From Bacillota bacterium (GTDB lineage Bacteria > Bacillota > Clostridia > Peptostreptococcales > Anaerovoracaceae), in NCBI GenBank assembly GCA_017941085.1, contig JAGAXF010000015.1:1-64000 (forward strand): a DNA stretch of 64,000 nucleotides, in the 5' to 3' direction. Below, in pieces: positions 48,118-56,577 of the stretch. Every line of letters begins with the position of its first letter. Position 1 is the stretch's first letter. The notes beneath the pieces were generated by a model. The model worked only from the letters and a program-made list of their open reading frames with translations. It made no database searches and had not been told where the DNA came from. The position numbers were made by a program, and so were the translations under genes.

Positions 48118-49893
48118 ATGGGAACAATAATTGAAATCTTTATCAAAATAGGAAACTGGATGACGGACCTGATGGAATGGCTAGGATTCTCAGGTCTGGC
48201 AGGTTCAGCCCTCATATATACAGCAGTAGCAAGATGGATTTTTATCTTCTTGGCTATTTTTATTGTGTCAAAGGCTCTGGCCTCGCTCTTAAGCGAAAGA
48301 AGCGCCCCGGAGGTCTTTGCTTATTTCAACATAAACGACTCTCACAGCGAACCCATTACTCATTGGGAAAACACCGTAGGACGGTCCAAGCGTTCAGACC
48401 TGATAATCAATGATCCATCGGTTTCAAGGATACAGGGTACATTAACCAGGGATGACAAGGGCAGATGGAAGTATATGGACCTGGGATCCAGCAATGGAAC
48501 TGTGGTAAATAACAGGGTTCTGGGAAAGGGCGAATACGAGTACGTGGAACCCGGGGACAGAATTCGCATGGGGGATACTGTCTGCACCATTTTCCCCATA
48601 AGCATAGAGGAGCAAAGAAACAATAGGGATATGAGAAAAAGGGAAACCTTCCTTCTTTCTCCTTGGACTTCCCTTATAGCATTAACCATATTCCAACTTA
48701 TGACGGTAATTCAGCTTACCATATCCCTTAAGGATGAGTTTTCTCTTCAAATACCCATGGCTTTTGGAGGCCTTATTATCCTTATGTGGGCATATACCAT
48801 CGGACTAAGGGTTTTCCGTCAAAGAAGTTTTGATATGGAAATAATAGCCTTCTTTATATGTACCTTAAGCCTGGCGGTAACCTCAAGCAAATATCCTGAT
48901 GCGGTATTAAAGCAGTTTATAACCATTGCAATGGGAATTACTTTATTTATTTCCATGTGCTGGTTTATGAGGAACCTGGAGCGGACCAAAGCCGTAAGAA
49001 AGTATTTGGTGGTGTTTTCTGTAATAGCCCTGATACTTACTTTGATATTTGCCAGAAATATATATGGGGCAACCAACTGGGTGGTAATTGCAGGAGTCTC
49101 AATTCAGCCTTCGGAAATAATAAAGCTGGCCTATATCTGGGTTGGGGCGGCCACCTTGGATGAGCTGATGGAAAGAAGAAACACTTTAATCTTTATGGGT
49201 TTCTCCGTATTCTGTTTCGGCTGTCTGGCTCTGATGAATGACTTTGGAACGGCTATGATATTCTTTGTGACTTTCCTGGTAATTTCCTTTATGAGAAATG
49301 GAGACTTTACCAAGTTGATTTTGGTTGCAGGTGTTGCCTTTGTAGGTGGAATGATGGTGCTGAGGTTTAAGTCCCACGTGGCAGCCAGATTTTCCGCCTG
49401 GGGCCATGTTTGGGAGTTTGCCGATGATGCAGGCTATCAGCAAACCAGAACCATGTCAGCGGCAGCCAGCGGCGGTCTGGTGGGAGTAGGAGCCGGAAAC
49501 GGTTGGCTTAAGCACATAGCCGCATCGGAAACAGACCTGGTATTCGGCTTTGTTGCAGAGGAATGGGGACTTATAATCGCGGTAATAACAGTGCTATCTA
49601 TTATTACCTTGTCCATCTTTGCCTTTAGAACAATTATGAATGGAAGATCCACATTCTATACTATAGCGGCCTGTTCCGCCATGTCTTTGTTCCTGTTCCA
49701 AACAATACTTAATGTATTTGGTTCAGTAGATTTATTTCCCTTAACCGGCGTAACATTCCCATTCCTATCCACGGGAGGAACCAGTATGATTGCCTCCTGG
49801 GGCATGTTGGCCTTCCTTAAGGCGGCAGATACCAGGCAGGGAGCCTCTATTGCCGTCAAAGAACAAAAGGAGGAGGTGCCGTACTATGCGTAG
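48118..49893 (+). CDS. FHA domain fused to a SEDS (FtsW/RodA/SpoVE) glycosyltransferase
   Basis: SEDS proteins polymerise lipid II into glycan strands. The 591-residue protein has one N-terminal membrane segment (residues ~38-58), a cytosolic FHA domain (VGRSKRSDLIINDPSVSRIQ and DLGSSNGTVVNNRVL, residues ~84-150) and a ~10-helix SEDS core: GATNWVVIAGVSIQPSEIIK, FVAEEWGLIIAVITV and VDLFPLTGVTFPFLSTGGTS. FHA domains bind phosphothreonine, so a Ser/Thr kinase may control wall synthesis here; none is in the window. It overlaps the partner PBP gene by 8 nt. Confidence 0.92.
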   Translation: MGTIIEIFIKIGNWMTDLMEWLGFSGLAGSALIYTAVARWIFIFLAIFIVSKALASLLSERSAPEVFAYFNINDSHSEPITHWENTVGRSKRSDLIINDPSVSRIQGTLTRDDKGRWKYMDLGSSNGTVVNNRVLGKGEYEYVEPGDRIRMGDTVCTIFPISIEEQRNNRDMRKRETFLLSPWTSLIALTIFQLMTVIQLTISLKDEFSLQIPMAFGGLIILMWAYTIGLRVFRQRSFDMEIIAFFICTLSLAVTSSKYPDAVLKQFITIAMGITLFISMCWFMRNLERTKAVRKYLVVFSVIALILTLIFARNIYGATNWVVIAGVSIQPSEIIKLAYIWVGAATLDELMERRNTLIFMGFSVFCFGCLALMNDFGTAMIFFVTFLVISFMRNGDFTKLILVAGVAFVGGMMVLRFKSHVAARFSAWGHVWEFADDAGYQQTRTMSAAASGGLVGVGAGNGWLKHIAASETDLVFGFVAEEWGLIIAVITVLSIITLSIFAFRTIMNGRSTFYTIAACSAMSLFLFQTILNVFGSVDLFPLTGVTFPFLSTGGTSMIASWGMLAFLKAADTRQGASIAVKEQKEEVPYYA

Positions 49894-51226
49894 AATGGAA
49901 AGAAGAGCCCTGCTGTCATTGCTTTTGGCAGCCATACTGTTTATAGGCTTAAGCATATTTGTGTATCGATTTGTTGTAAATGGAAGCAAGTGGGCCACAT
50001 TTTATGGAAATCAAAATCTGTATTCAGGCTCAGGATTAACCAGTGGAGCCGTATATGATAGAAATGGCATCCTTTTGGTGGAGAACACACCTGATGGCCC
50101 TATATATAATGAAGACTACTATATAAGGAAGGGAACTATCCATGCCGTGGGAGATTCCAAAGGAAATGTGTCTACGGCAGCCTTAACGGCCTATAGAGAC
50201 AAGTTAATAGGATATAACCTAATTACAGGCACATATAAATTAAAAGGGGGAAATCAGGATTTAGAGCTTACATTGGATGCAGAGGCCTGCAGTGTGGCTT
50301 ATCAGTGGCTGGCAGACTATGATGCAGGCTCTGTAGGAGTATATAATTACAAAACCGGAGAAATCCTTTGTATGGTAAGTACTCCTAGTTTTGATCCCTA
50401 TGAACCTCCGGAACTGGAAGAAGGGGATACAAGCGGAATATATTTAAATAGATTTCTTTCATCTACTATAACTCCCGGATCTATTTTTAAAACAGTAACA
50501 ACAGCAGCTGCCATAGATAATCTGGACTGGCAGTCCTTTAGTTACTATTGCGAAGGGGAAAGAGAAGTTGAGGGAGAGTATATTACCTGCGTGGAGCCTC
50601 ACGGACAGCTGGATTTGGAGGATGCCTTGGCCTATTCATGTAACTGCGCCTTTTCTGCTTTAGCTGAAAGTCTGGGACCGGATATAATGGAAGAATATGT
50701 TGACAAGCTTGGTCTAACAAAGAAATATGATCTTAACGGAATTGAGACAGCAGCGGGAACCTTTGTATTTCCAAGGGATTCAGCTCTTAATCTTGGTTGG
50801 GCAGGAGTAGGACAATGGGATGATGAAATAAATCCTTGCTCAATGATGATATATATTGGCGCTGTTGCCAACGGCGGAAAAGCAGCAATTCCAAGGCTTA
50901 TAGCCAATTCCTTTATAAGAGAGAAGATAAATATAGGAGTGGAAACGGAAGAACTAATATCGCTGGAAACCGCTAATTTACTGGCTTCCATGATGTTCAA
51001 CAATGTAGAAACAGTCTATGGAAATTATAGTTTTCCCGGACTCGAAATCGCTGGAAAGACTGGAACTGCTGAGGTTGAGGGCAAGGAACCTAATGCAACT
51101 TTCGTAGGTTTTTTGCAGGATCCGAATCATCCATACGCATTTATAGTTACTGTAGAAAACGCAGGCAGTGGTCAAGAAGTGGCTGTACCCATTGCAAATG
51201 CTGTGTTACAGGCTTTGATAAATTAA
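49886..51226 (+). CDS. Class B penicillin-binding protein (PbpA-like transpeptidase)
   Basis: It cross-links peptidoglycan and pairs with the SEDS polymerase encoded just upstream. The 446-residue protein has an N-terminal membrane anchor (residues ~9-30), a short pedestal (GAVYDRNGILLVENTPDG) and a transpeptidase domain: SxxK in TPGSIFKTV (Ser ~198), SxN in AYSCNCAFSA and KTG in AGKTGTAEVEG. It is short for the class and lacks a large dimerisation domain and PASTA repeats, as in PbpA. ATG 49886 follows AAGGAGGAGGTG. The compact gap-SDR-SEDS-PBP unit ends here. Confidence 0.92.
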   Translation: MRRMERRALLSLLLAAILFIGLSIFVYRFVVNGSKWATFYGNQNLYSGSGLTSGAVYDRNGILLVENTPDGPIYNEDYYIRKGTIHAVGDSKGNVSTAALTAYRDKLIGYNLITGTYKLKGGNQDLELTLDAEACSVAYQWLADYDAGSVGVYNYKTGEILCMVSTPSFDPYEPPELEEGDTSGIYLNRFLSSTITPGSIFKTVTTAAAIDNLDWQSFSYYCEGEREVEGEYITCVEPHGQLDLEDALAYSCNCAFSALAESLGPDIMEEYVDKLGLTKKYDLNGIETAAGTFVFPRDSALNLGWAGVGQWDDEINPCSMMIYIGAVANGGKAAIPRLIANSFIREKINIGVETEELISLETANLLASMMFNNVETVYGNYSFPGLEIAGKTGTAEVEGKEPNATFVGFLQDPNHPYAFIVTVENAGSGQEVAVPIANAVLQALIN

Positions 51227-51251
51227 AAGAAAAAATATTTTTAGAAAATAG

Positions 51252-51291
51252 TTGACAAAAAATTTGACAAAATAGTTGACAAGTATTGACA
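51252..51291 (+). repeat. Four TTGACA direct repeats
   Basis: TTGACA occurs at 51252, 51264, 51276 and 51286, spacing 12, 12 and 10 bp, directly after the PBP stop codon. None has a TATAAT at 17 bp, so these are repeats of a binding motif rather than stacked promoters. Confidence 0.6.
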
Positions 51292-51321
51292 CAGTCTGCG
51301 CCAATTGCAGGCTGTTTTTTT
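51292..51321 (+). terminator. Rho-independent terminator of the gap-PBP unit
   Basis: CAGTCTGC pairs with GCAGGCTG (one G:U) across GCCAATT, followed by TTTTTTT. Confidence 0.75.
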
Positions 51322-52071
51322 ATGCCTAATATGGGGATTAAGCAGGTTGGATACCATAAGATTTAAAACCAGCGGAAAAAGGCGATGGCTGGAACCCTTG
51401 AAATCACACAGCGGTAACGGATAGGGTAACAGTAACGAATTCGGTAACAGATTGGCTAATTAATAACTTAAGAGTAACGTAAAAGGTAATATTACGGTAA
51501 CGTTTTGCGGTAACGTTACCGTATTTTTATGTTTAAAAGAGTAACAAATAGTAACGCTAAGAGAACGTAAAATTAGAAAAATCTTCGAAAAAACAGGGCG
51601 AAAATGTAAAACGCTCAAAATACAACATGCAATTAATGTGTAAATATCAATGTAAAAATGAATTATTACTTAAAATAAGTAACATAGCGGTAACAAAATG
51701 TTGTTTTTGTAAAAATATGCAACATTTAACAACATAAAACTATCAAAAATATAGAAAATAACGTAAAAGTAACGTTTATATGCAAGTGTTACCCCTTTGT
51801 TACTAAAATATGAGAAATTATAAATTGTGTAAAATTCAACATATATAAGCATTACAAGGGTTAAAATCGAACCGAAAACAACTCAGTAATAGAGCTAGAG
51901 TGAAAAAAGTGTTATTTAACAAATTTATTGCTACCAAAGTGTGATTTATATGGTAACATAATGGTGTCGAAAGGATAACACAAACGAAACAAACAAGTAA
52001 CACTTTCGTCATAAGGAATTAAGGAATTAAAAAGTTTCAGATATACAGTCCATTATGGGGAGGACAAAACG

Positions 52072-53061
52072 ATGAAGAAGACAATGAACATGACAATCGC
52101 AAGACTCGCAACAATCGCAATGATCGTAGTAGCCTTGCTTTTCGCATTTGTAGCACAGAATGTAAGCGCAGACGAAAGAACAATCGGAACAATAGAAAAG
52201 GTTGCAGAGTTCAGAGCAGAAGCCATCGCTGAAAAGTCCATGAGTTCTGTAGCAACAATCGAAGCTCCTGTAGCAGTAGAAGTTGCAGCAGTAGAAAACA
52301 CAGTAGTAAATGAAACAGTTATCGCAGCTCCTGCAGTAAAGCTCGAAGAAACCAAAGAAGAAGTAGTTACAGTAAATACTACAGTAGAAAATACAAACGA
52401 AGTTGCTTCCACAGAATTCGTAGAAGAGTTCGAAATGGAAATGGTAGCAGAGATTGCACACACAGCTGAAGCAGCAACAACAAACGCAAGTGCTCAGATA
52501 ATCGACGCAGCTACAACAGAAGCTTCTGCAGATGGAATCGAAATCAACTTCGGAGAAACAACAACAGAGAATACAGTAGCAACAACAGCAGCTAAGGTTG
52601 AAACAGTAAAGGCTACAGTAAATACAAAGAACACAGCAGCTAAGTACCTGGGAACAACAGGTGGAACAAGAAAAGCTATCACACTGGTAGGCGACAGCAC
52701 ATTCAGAGATATCAAAAAGCTTCAGGCAGCAATCGACGCAAACAACATCGTATGCTATCCAAACAATGACATGACAAAGGGAGTTAAGTACTTCGCAGGT
52801 CACAACCCCGGAGTTATGAGCCACATCGCAGGCCTCAAGGTTGGTTCCGTAGTAAGACTTTCCAACGAAGATGGATATCAGGATTACAGAATCATGGAAA
52901 TCAAGGCTGGATCCGGAAGCTTCGCAACAGTAAAGTTCAACACAACTCAGGGAGTTATGGACGCTTGGACAATGCTCACAAGAGGAACAGAAAATGCAGT
53001 TATCGTTCAGTACTGCATCAACGGAGTTAGCACACTTCACTACGGAGTAGCTATTAACTAA
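52072..53061 (+). CDS. Highly codon-biased secreted protein with sortase-like C-terminal domain
   Basis: A 329-residue protein with a signal peptide (residues ~8-33, cleaved near NVSADER), a ~170-residue low-complexity Ala/Thr/Val/Glu linker, and a ~130-residue C-terminal domain (KAITLVGDSTFRDIKKLQAA; GVKYFAGHNPGVMSHIAGLK; AVIVQYCINGVSTLHYGVAI). The AGHN-PG...L..LKVGS..RL pattern with a late Cys resembles a sortase fold with His and Cys, though the usual Arg is not obvious. Nearly every Thr is ACA and Ala GCA, unlike neighbours, which implies very high expression. GGGGAGGACAAAACG precedes the ATG. It is monocistronic. Confidence 0.75.
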   Translation: MKKTMNMTIARLATIAMIVVALLFAFVAQNVSADERTIGTIEKVAEFRAEAIAEKSMSSVATIEAPVAVEVAAVENTVVNETVIAAPAVKLEETKEEVVTVNTTVENTNEVASTEFVEEFEMEMVAEIAHTAEAATTNASAQIIDAATTEASADGIEINFGETTTENTVATTAAKVETVKATVNTKNTAAKYLGTTGGTRKAITLVGDSTFRDIKKLQAAIDANNIVCYPNNDMTKGVKYFAGHNPGVMSHIAGLKVGSVVRLSNEDGYQDYRIMEIKAGSGSFATVKFNTTQGVMDAWTMLTRGTENAVIVQYCINGVSTLHYGVAIN

Positions 53062-53123
53062 TGACAAATCGGATTGTTTCCCCATAAACATTCCTAAAGC
53101 CTTATAAAAATATTAAATAAATA

Positions 53124-53170
53124 ACACAGAAGAGGTGCTCACGAGGGGGGAGCACCTCTTCTGTGTTTTA
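53124..53170 (+). terminator. Strong terminator of the secreted-protein gene
   Basis: ACACAGAAGAGGTGCTC pairs perfectly (17 bp) with GAGCACCTCTTCTGTGT around a 9-nt loop, followed by TTTATA. Confidence 0.88.
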
Positions 53171-53262
53171 TACACTAACAACTTCCAAACTATAGATCAA
53201 AGACTTACTTACAGCCAGTGCCTCCGGATACATCTTCGATTCTTTGAATACCGATAATGGCA

Positions 53263-53907
53263 TCAACGCTCCAGTTTGAAGTGGTTCTTCTTTACCCGAA
53301 GAAGTCCGTCGCTTTGCATCTTTCCGAGCTCCTTGGAAAGAGCGGTCCTCTCAACGTTCAGGTAGTCTGCAAGCTGTTGCCTGTCAAACGGGATATCGAA
53401 TTCGTCAGATCCTGTCTTCAAAGAAACGCTGCTAAGATAAGATGTTACCCTTCCCCGGATACTCTTTGGTGATGTATGAAAGATCCTGCCCGACAGCATC
53501 AGGTTCTTTTGCATAGATATGCTGAGCAAGTTTGAGATAAGCTTGAGCCTCCATGCAGATGAATCGTTTACTCTGCCAATTGAGCCCATATTGAGAAGCA
53601 GCACCCGGGAGTCCTGGTTCGCGACTGCATCTACAAGCAAAGGCTCGACTTTGAGAAATGCGTATGTCTCGGCAAATACCTGCCCAGCTTCCACATGGCT
53701 CAGAATTGTGCGGTTACCCCATACGTCATTGCTCTCTATGCGAACGCTCCCTTCAAGGACCAGTCCCATAATTTCAGTCGTATCACCTGTATGCAGTATG
53801 ATCTCATCCTTCGCAAAACTATGCTCCGCGGCAGCAAGAGCTTTTAATGCTGCGTCTGATTCAGAGTCGCTCATGCCCCTGAAGATCACAGATTTCGTAA
53901 TATCCAC
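53263..53907 (-). CDS. Crp/Fnr family transcriptional regulator
   Basis: A 214-residue regulator with a cyclic-nucleotide-binding-like beta barrel (residues ~10-115: IILHTGDTTEIMGLVLEGSV, VEAGQVFAETYAF), a dimer helix and a C-terminal winged HTH (FDIPFDRQQLADYLNVERTA, LSKELGKMQSDGLLRVKK). There is no N-terminal Cys cluster of the Fnr type, so it is not a classical oxygen sensor. It is divergent from the ferredoxin-like gene, the usual arrangement for a regulator of nitrosative- or redox-stress genes in Clostridia. Codon use is somewhat more GC-tolerant than neighbours. Confidence 0.9.
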   Translation of the reverse strand: MDITKSVIFRGMSDSESDAALKALAAAEHSFAKDEIILHTGDTTEIMGLVLEGSVRIESNDVWGNRTILSHVEAGQVFAETYAFLKVEPLLVDAVANQDSRVLLLNMGSIGRVNDSSAWRLKLISNLLSISMQKNLMLSGRIFHTSPKSIRGRVTSYLSSVSLKTGSDEFDIPFDRQQLADYLNVERTALSKELGKMQSDGLLRVKKNHFKLER

Positions 53908-54019
53908 TTTATCAATTCTCCAAAGTAATTAAAAAAATCTCGAAATGTGGTTATAACAACATACTTATATCCTGTACTTTACTATACTTACAGTGGAAAG
54001 ACAAGAGGAGGATAGTACG

Positions 54020-54745
54020 ATGATCAGAAAGATAATCCATATAGATGAAGAAAAATGCAACGGATGCGGACTGTGCGCAGAGGCATGCCACGAGGGTGCG
54101 ATAGATATCGTAGATGGCAAAGCAAAACTGATGAGAGAGCATTTCTGCGACGGATTTGGTGACTGCCTGCCGAACTGTCCAACAGGTGCTATCACATTCG
54201 AGGAAAGAGAGGCTCCTGCATATGATGAGGCAGCAGTCAAGGCAGCACAGGCAAAGAAAGCGGAGGAAAAGAAGATGGAACATATACACGAGGGCGGATG
54301 CCCGGGATCAAGAATGATGCAGTTCAAAGCGGTACAGGAAGAGAGCGAACCTGAGCAGAGCCAGGTAAAAATGAAGCCTGTTTCAAGACTGGGCCAGTGG
54401 CCTTGCCAGATCAAGCTTCTTCCGACGGAAGCCCCATTCTATGACGGAGCCAAGCTCCTGATCGCTGCAGACTGCACTGCATATGCCTATGCCAATATGC
54501 ATGAGGACTTCATGAAGGGAAAGATCACTCTTATCGGATGTCCGAAACTCGATGCAGTGGATTATACAGAGAAGCTGACAGACATAATTAGAAATAACGA
54601 CATAAAGAGCGTGACCATAGTACGCATGGAAGTGCCTTGCTGCGGAGGACTTCAGATGGCAGCAGAGAATGCGCTTAGAAACAGCGGCAAGTTCATACCA
54701 TGGCAGGTGGTAACTATCTCAAGAGACGGAAGGATACTGGAGTAA
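54020..54745 (+). CDS. 4Fe-4S ferredoxin-type protein
   Basis: A 241-residue protein with two clustered 4Fe-4S sites in the first 60 residues (CNGCGLCAEACHEGAI; CDGFGDCLPNCPTGAI), a His/Glu/Lys-rich middle and a C-terminal domain with CPGS, LGQWPCQIKLLPTEAPFYDG, IGCPKLD and VPCCGGL cysteines. Such proteins are electron carriers and often accompany hydroxylamine reductase, which is not here. GAGGAGGATAGTACG fixes ATG 54020. The divergent Crp/Fnr gene probably controls it. The function of the C-terminal domain is unknown. Confidence 0.87.
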   Translation: MIRKIIHIDEEKCNGCGLCAEACHEGAIDIVDGKAKLMREHFCDGFGDCLPNCPTGAITFEEREAPAYDEAAVKAAQAKKAEEKKMEHIHEGGCPGSRMMQFKAVQEESEPEQSQVKMKPVSRLGQWPCQIKLLPTEAPFYDGAKLLIAADCTAYAYANMHEDFMKGKITLIGCPKLDAVDYTEKLTDIIRNNDIKSVTIVRMEVPCCGGLQMAAENALRNSGKFIPWQVVTISRDGRILE

Positions 54746-54764
54746 ACAGAAAATTGGCAAGTAA

Positions 54765-54795
54765 AAACCCGAGAACACTTCATTTCTCGGGTTTT
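54765..54795 (+). terminator. Terminator after the ferredoxin-type gene
   Basis: AAACCCGAGAA pairs with TTCTCGGGTTT around a short CACTTCAT loop, with A- and T-tracts on both sides. It also serves the convergent G5-3D gene less directly. Confidence 0.78.
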
Positions 54796-54838
54796 GCTTA
54801 TCAAAGTTTATTGTTCCAGGTTGTTATCAATAGTTTTA

Positions 54839-55909
54839 CTAATCCAGTATATATACGTTTACTGTTCTTACGCCCCACTGATAACATTCGCCGGTGGTAT
54901 TAAATACCACGTCTATGGTGTTTCCTTTTATATTGCCGCCGGTATCATTGGCTGTAGCGTATCCATATCCTTCAATATATAATCTTGTTCCCAGAGGGAT
55001 TACGGAAGGATCTACGGCACAGGTACCTACGACGGCAGGATTGCCTGATGCACCATATCCACCGGCTACATAGGAGTAGGCTCTGCAGGATATTACCTTG
55101 CTATAGCTGAAGTCCGATGTGGAACCTCCCGATGATGAAGAACCGGAGGAGGTGGATCCTGAGGATGAAGGGGTGTAGGTAGGTTCTTCCTTTGTTCCCA
55201 CCAGGATTATTTCGTCCTGACCTTCCTGGGTAACCTGGGTCTCCAGAAGCTCCCTTGCTACTTCTTCACCATCATTATAGGTGACCTTATATACTTCTTT
55301 TTTTATTGTATTAAGTCCTTCTTGCTTGACTTCTGATTCTCCCTCGTACATGGAAGAGTCATCCTCATAAACCGTTTCATATTCGGTTTCCACGGTTTCT
55401 TCCACAGTTTCTATAGACACTCTGGTGAGAGTAATGGATTCACCTGCGGTAACTATCTCCTCCAATCCGGAAGAGATAATATCATTTTCTCCCGGTGTAA
55501 GGCCTGCCTTTCTAAGAAGGTCTGAAACCCTTGGGCTTCCAATGAAGCTTAGTTCGTAGGTTTCTCCGTCTGCACTTATAGATGCAGATGCTCTCTTGAT
55601 TAGAGGGGCAGCTGCTATTCCTGTGGTTGTCTGCCTTAGGGAAAGACCAGAGGAATCCGTGGTATTGCCTTTGGTATCGGAGGTTTGAATGTTATTCTCA
55701 GATACAGAGCTGCTGCCGTCTTTGGTGTCGGCATTGGCTGCTGCCACAGGCTGCTTGTAGAAATCAAGGGTGGCTCCCATTTCAGGGGTTGCGCCAAGCT
55801 TCAGGACTGCTGCTCCCAAGATGGCCGTAGACGCCAAAACGCCTATAATGGCATATTTGGCCCTGGACTTCTTCTTGTAGAACAAGTTCTGATTTTTGTT
55901 TCTTCTCAT
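54839..55909 (-). CDS. Membrane-anchored G5-3D domain protein
   Basis: A 356-residue protein with a basic N-terminus, a membrane segment (residues ~19-38), a Ser/Thr-rich stretch, a short ubiquitin-like/DUF348-type region (GSPRVSDLLRKAGLTPGEND), a G5 domain (VETEYETVYEDDSSMYEGES) and a C-terminal 3D domain (VVGTCAVDPSVIPLGTRLYI, ATANDTGGNIKGNTIDVVF) with the three Asp that name it. 3D domains are lytic-transglycosylase-like, as in RpfB and YabE, acting on wall glycan. AGGAGAAGTGAAT fixes ATG 55909. It shares the CTTAAGAAAT tandem with the 31.9 kb hydrolase gene. Confidence 0.9.
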   Translation of the reverse strand: MRRNKNQNLFYKKKSRAKYAIIGVLASTAILGAAVLKLGATPEMGATLDFYKQPVAAANADTKDGSSSVSENNIQTSDTKGNTTDSSGLSLRQTTTGIAAAPLIKRASASISADGETYELSFIGSPRVSDLLRKAGLTPGENDIISSGLEEIVTAGESITLTRVSIETVEETVETEYETVYEDDSSMYEGESEVKQEGLNTIKKEVYKVTYNDGEEVARELLETQVTQEGQDEIILVGTKEEPTYTPSSSGSTSSGSSSSGGSTSDFSYSKVISCRAYSYVAGGYGASGNPAVVGTCAVDPSVIPLGTRLYIEGYGYATANDTGGNIKGNTIDVVFNTTGECYQWGVRTVNVYILD

Positions 55910-55923
55910 ATTCACTTCTCCTG

Positions 55924-55943
55924 ATTTCTTAAGATTTCTTAAG
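55924..55943 (-). promoter_or_regulatory. Tandem CTTAAGAAAT motif upstream of the G5-3D gene
   Basis: On the reverse strand CTTAAGAAAT occurs twice head-to-tail, 15-34 bases before the start codon. The same 10-bp tandem is at 31786-31805 near another wall-hydrolase gene. It suggests co-regulation. Confidence 0.5.
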
Positions 55944-56106
55944 AAATTACTTGGTAATAGTAGCATATATATATCAAAAAGTCAAAGTGTATAGGACCCG
56001 GGCTCCCTTGACAGTGTAAACCCAATCTATTAAAATTTATGTGGTTTTATAGATTGTAAATACAGGGATTTTACTGTAAAGCACATACAAAGGGAGTATT
56101 ATTAGG

Positions 56107-56493
56107 ATGAATAATAAAAGGAAGCTGTTGCTTTTATTAATTGCTGTACTGACCATAGCTTTGATAAGTACCGCCTGCACCAAAAAAGAACCTGCCAATC
56201 TGGAGGAATACATCAAGGTCTATCAAAGTGAGCAGGATTCAATTCAAGGTATAGCCTCAAACGATCCAAACGCCACCATTACGGTGACAGAAAACACCAT
56301 GGAACTCATCTATACAGTGGAGGACGCCAGCATTTCCGGAGAAGACCTGGAAAAGGCTTTAGATGGTTTGGATGACACATTTAAAGAAGTAATAAGCAAT
56401 TTAGAAGAAGAGACAGGACTTCAGGGCATCAAAGTTCAGGTGGTATATAAAAATGCTGCCGGAAACGAGATCGCCAGCAAGTTGTTCCAATAA
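56107..56493 (+). CDS. Small secreted lipoprotein
   Basis: A 128-residue lipoprotein: basic start, hydrophobic stretch and lipobox ISTAC with the acylated Cys at residue ~21, then a mature domain (ITVTENTMELIYTVEDASIS ... ETGLQGIKVQVVYKNAAGNE) that alternates strands and helices. It resembles the DUF4854-type group of clostridial lipoproteins, but I am not certain. The leader has GGGAGTATTATTAGG. It is a single-gene unit. Confidence 0.75.
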   Translation: MNNKRKLLLLLIAVLTIALISTACTKKEPANLEEYIKVYQSEQDSIQGIASNDPNATITVTENTMELIYTVEDASISGEDLEKALDGLDDTFKEVISNLEEETGLQGIKVQVVYKNAAGNEIASKLFQ

Positions 56494-56565
56494 CCTACAT
56501 TATATATAGTAGGTTTTGCACATGATACAAAAGGGATATCGGCTCTTCCGGTATCCCTTGTTATT
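56492..56565 (+). terminator. Two hairpins between the lipoprotein gene and lepA
   Basis: AACCTAC/GTAGGTT (56492-56517, followed by TTTT) and AAGGGATA-TCGG/CCGG-TATCCCTT (56531-56559). The first is the likely terminator; the second lies just ahead of lepA and could influence its translation. Confidence 0.6.
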
Positions 56566-56577
56566 TGGAGACGTTTA

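Larger units (their letters stand above)
51227..52071. other. 845-bp non-coding spacer with dense GTAAC motifs
   Basis: No credible gene is present. From 51414 to 52001 the pentamer GTAAC occurs 14 times on the + strand (51414, 51426, 51432, 51444, 51474, 51497, 51510, 51541, 51551, 51679, 51690, 51769, 51953, 51997) and three times inverted (51515, 51788, 51799), often as GGTAACG or AGTAACG. A hairpin ACGGTAACG/CGTTACCGT (51494-51522) is followed by ATTTTTA. The spacer leads into a secreted-protein gene. A regulator array, an iteron-like site or an unrecognised RNA are all possible. Confidence 0.65.

Noticed and set aside
51414..52001. Replication origin or plasmid iterons
   Set aside because: No dnaA, rep or parAB gene is near and the spacing is irregular; kept only as a repeat cluster of unknown role.
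52027..53091. A 354-codon Cys-rich open frame on the minus strand opposite the secreted protein
   Set aside because: It is an artefact of extreme codon bias: ACA and GCA on the coding strand read as TGT and TGC on the other. It has no ribosome binding site and no credible protein composition.
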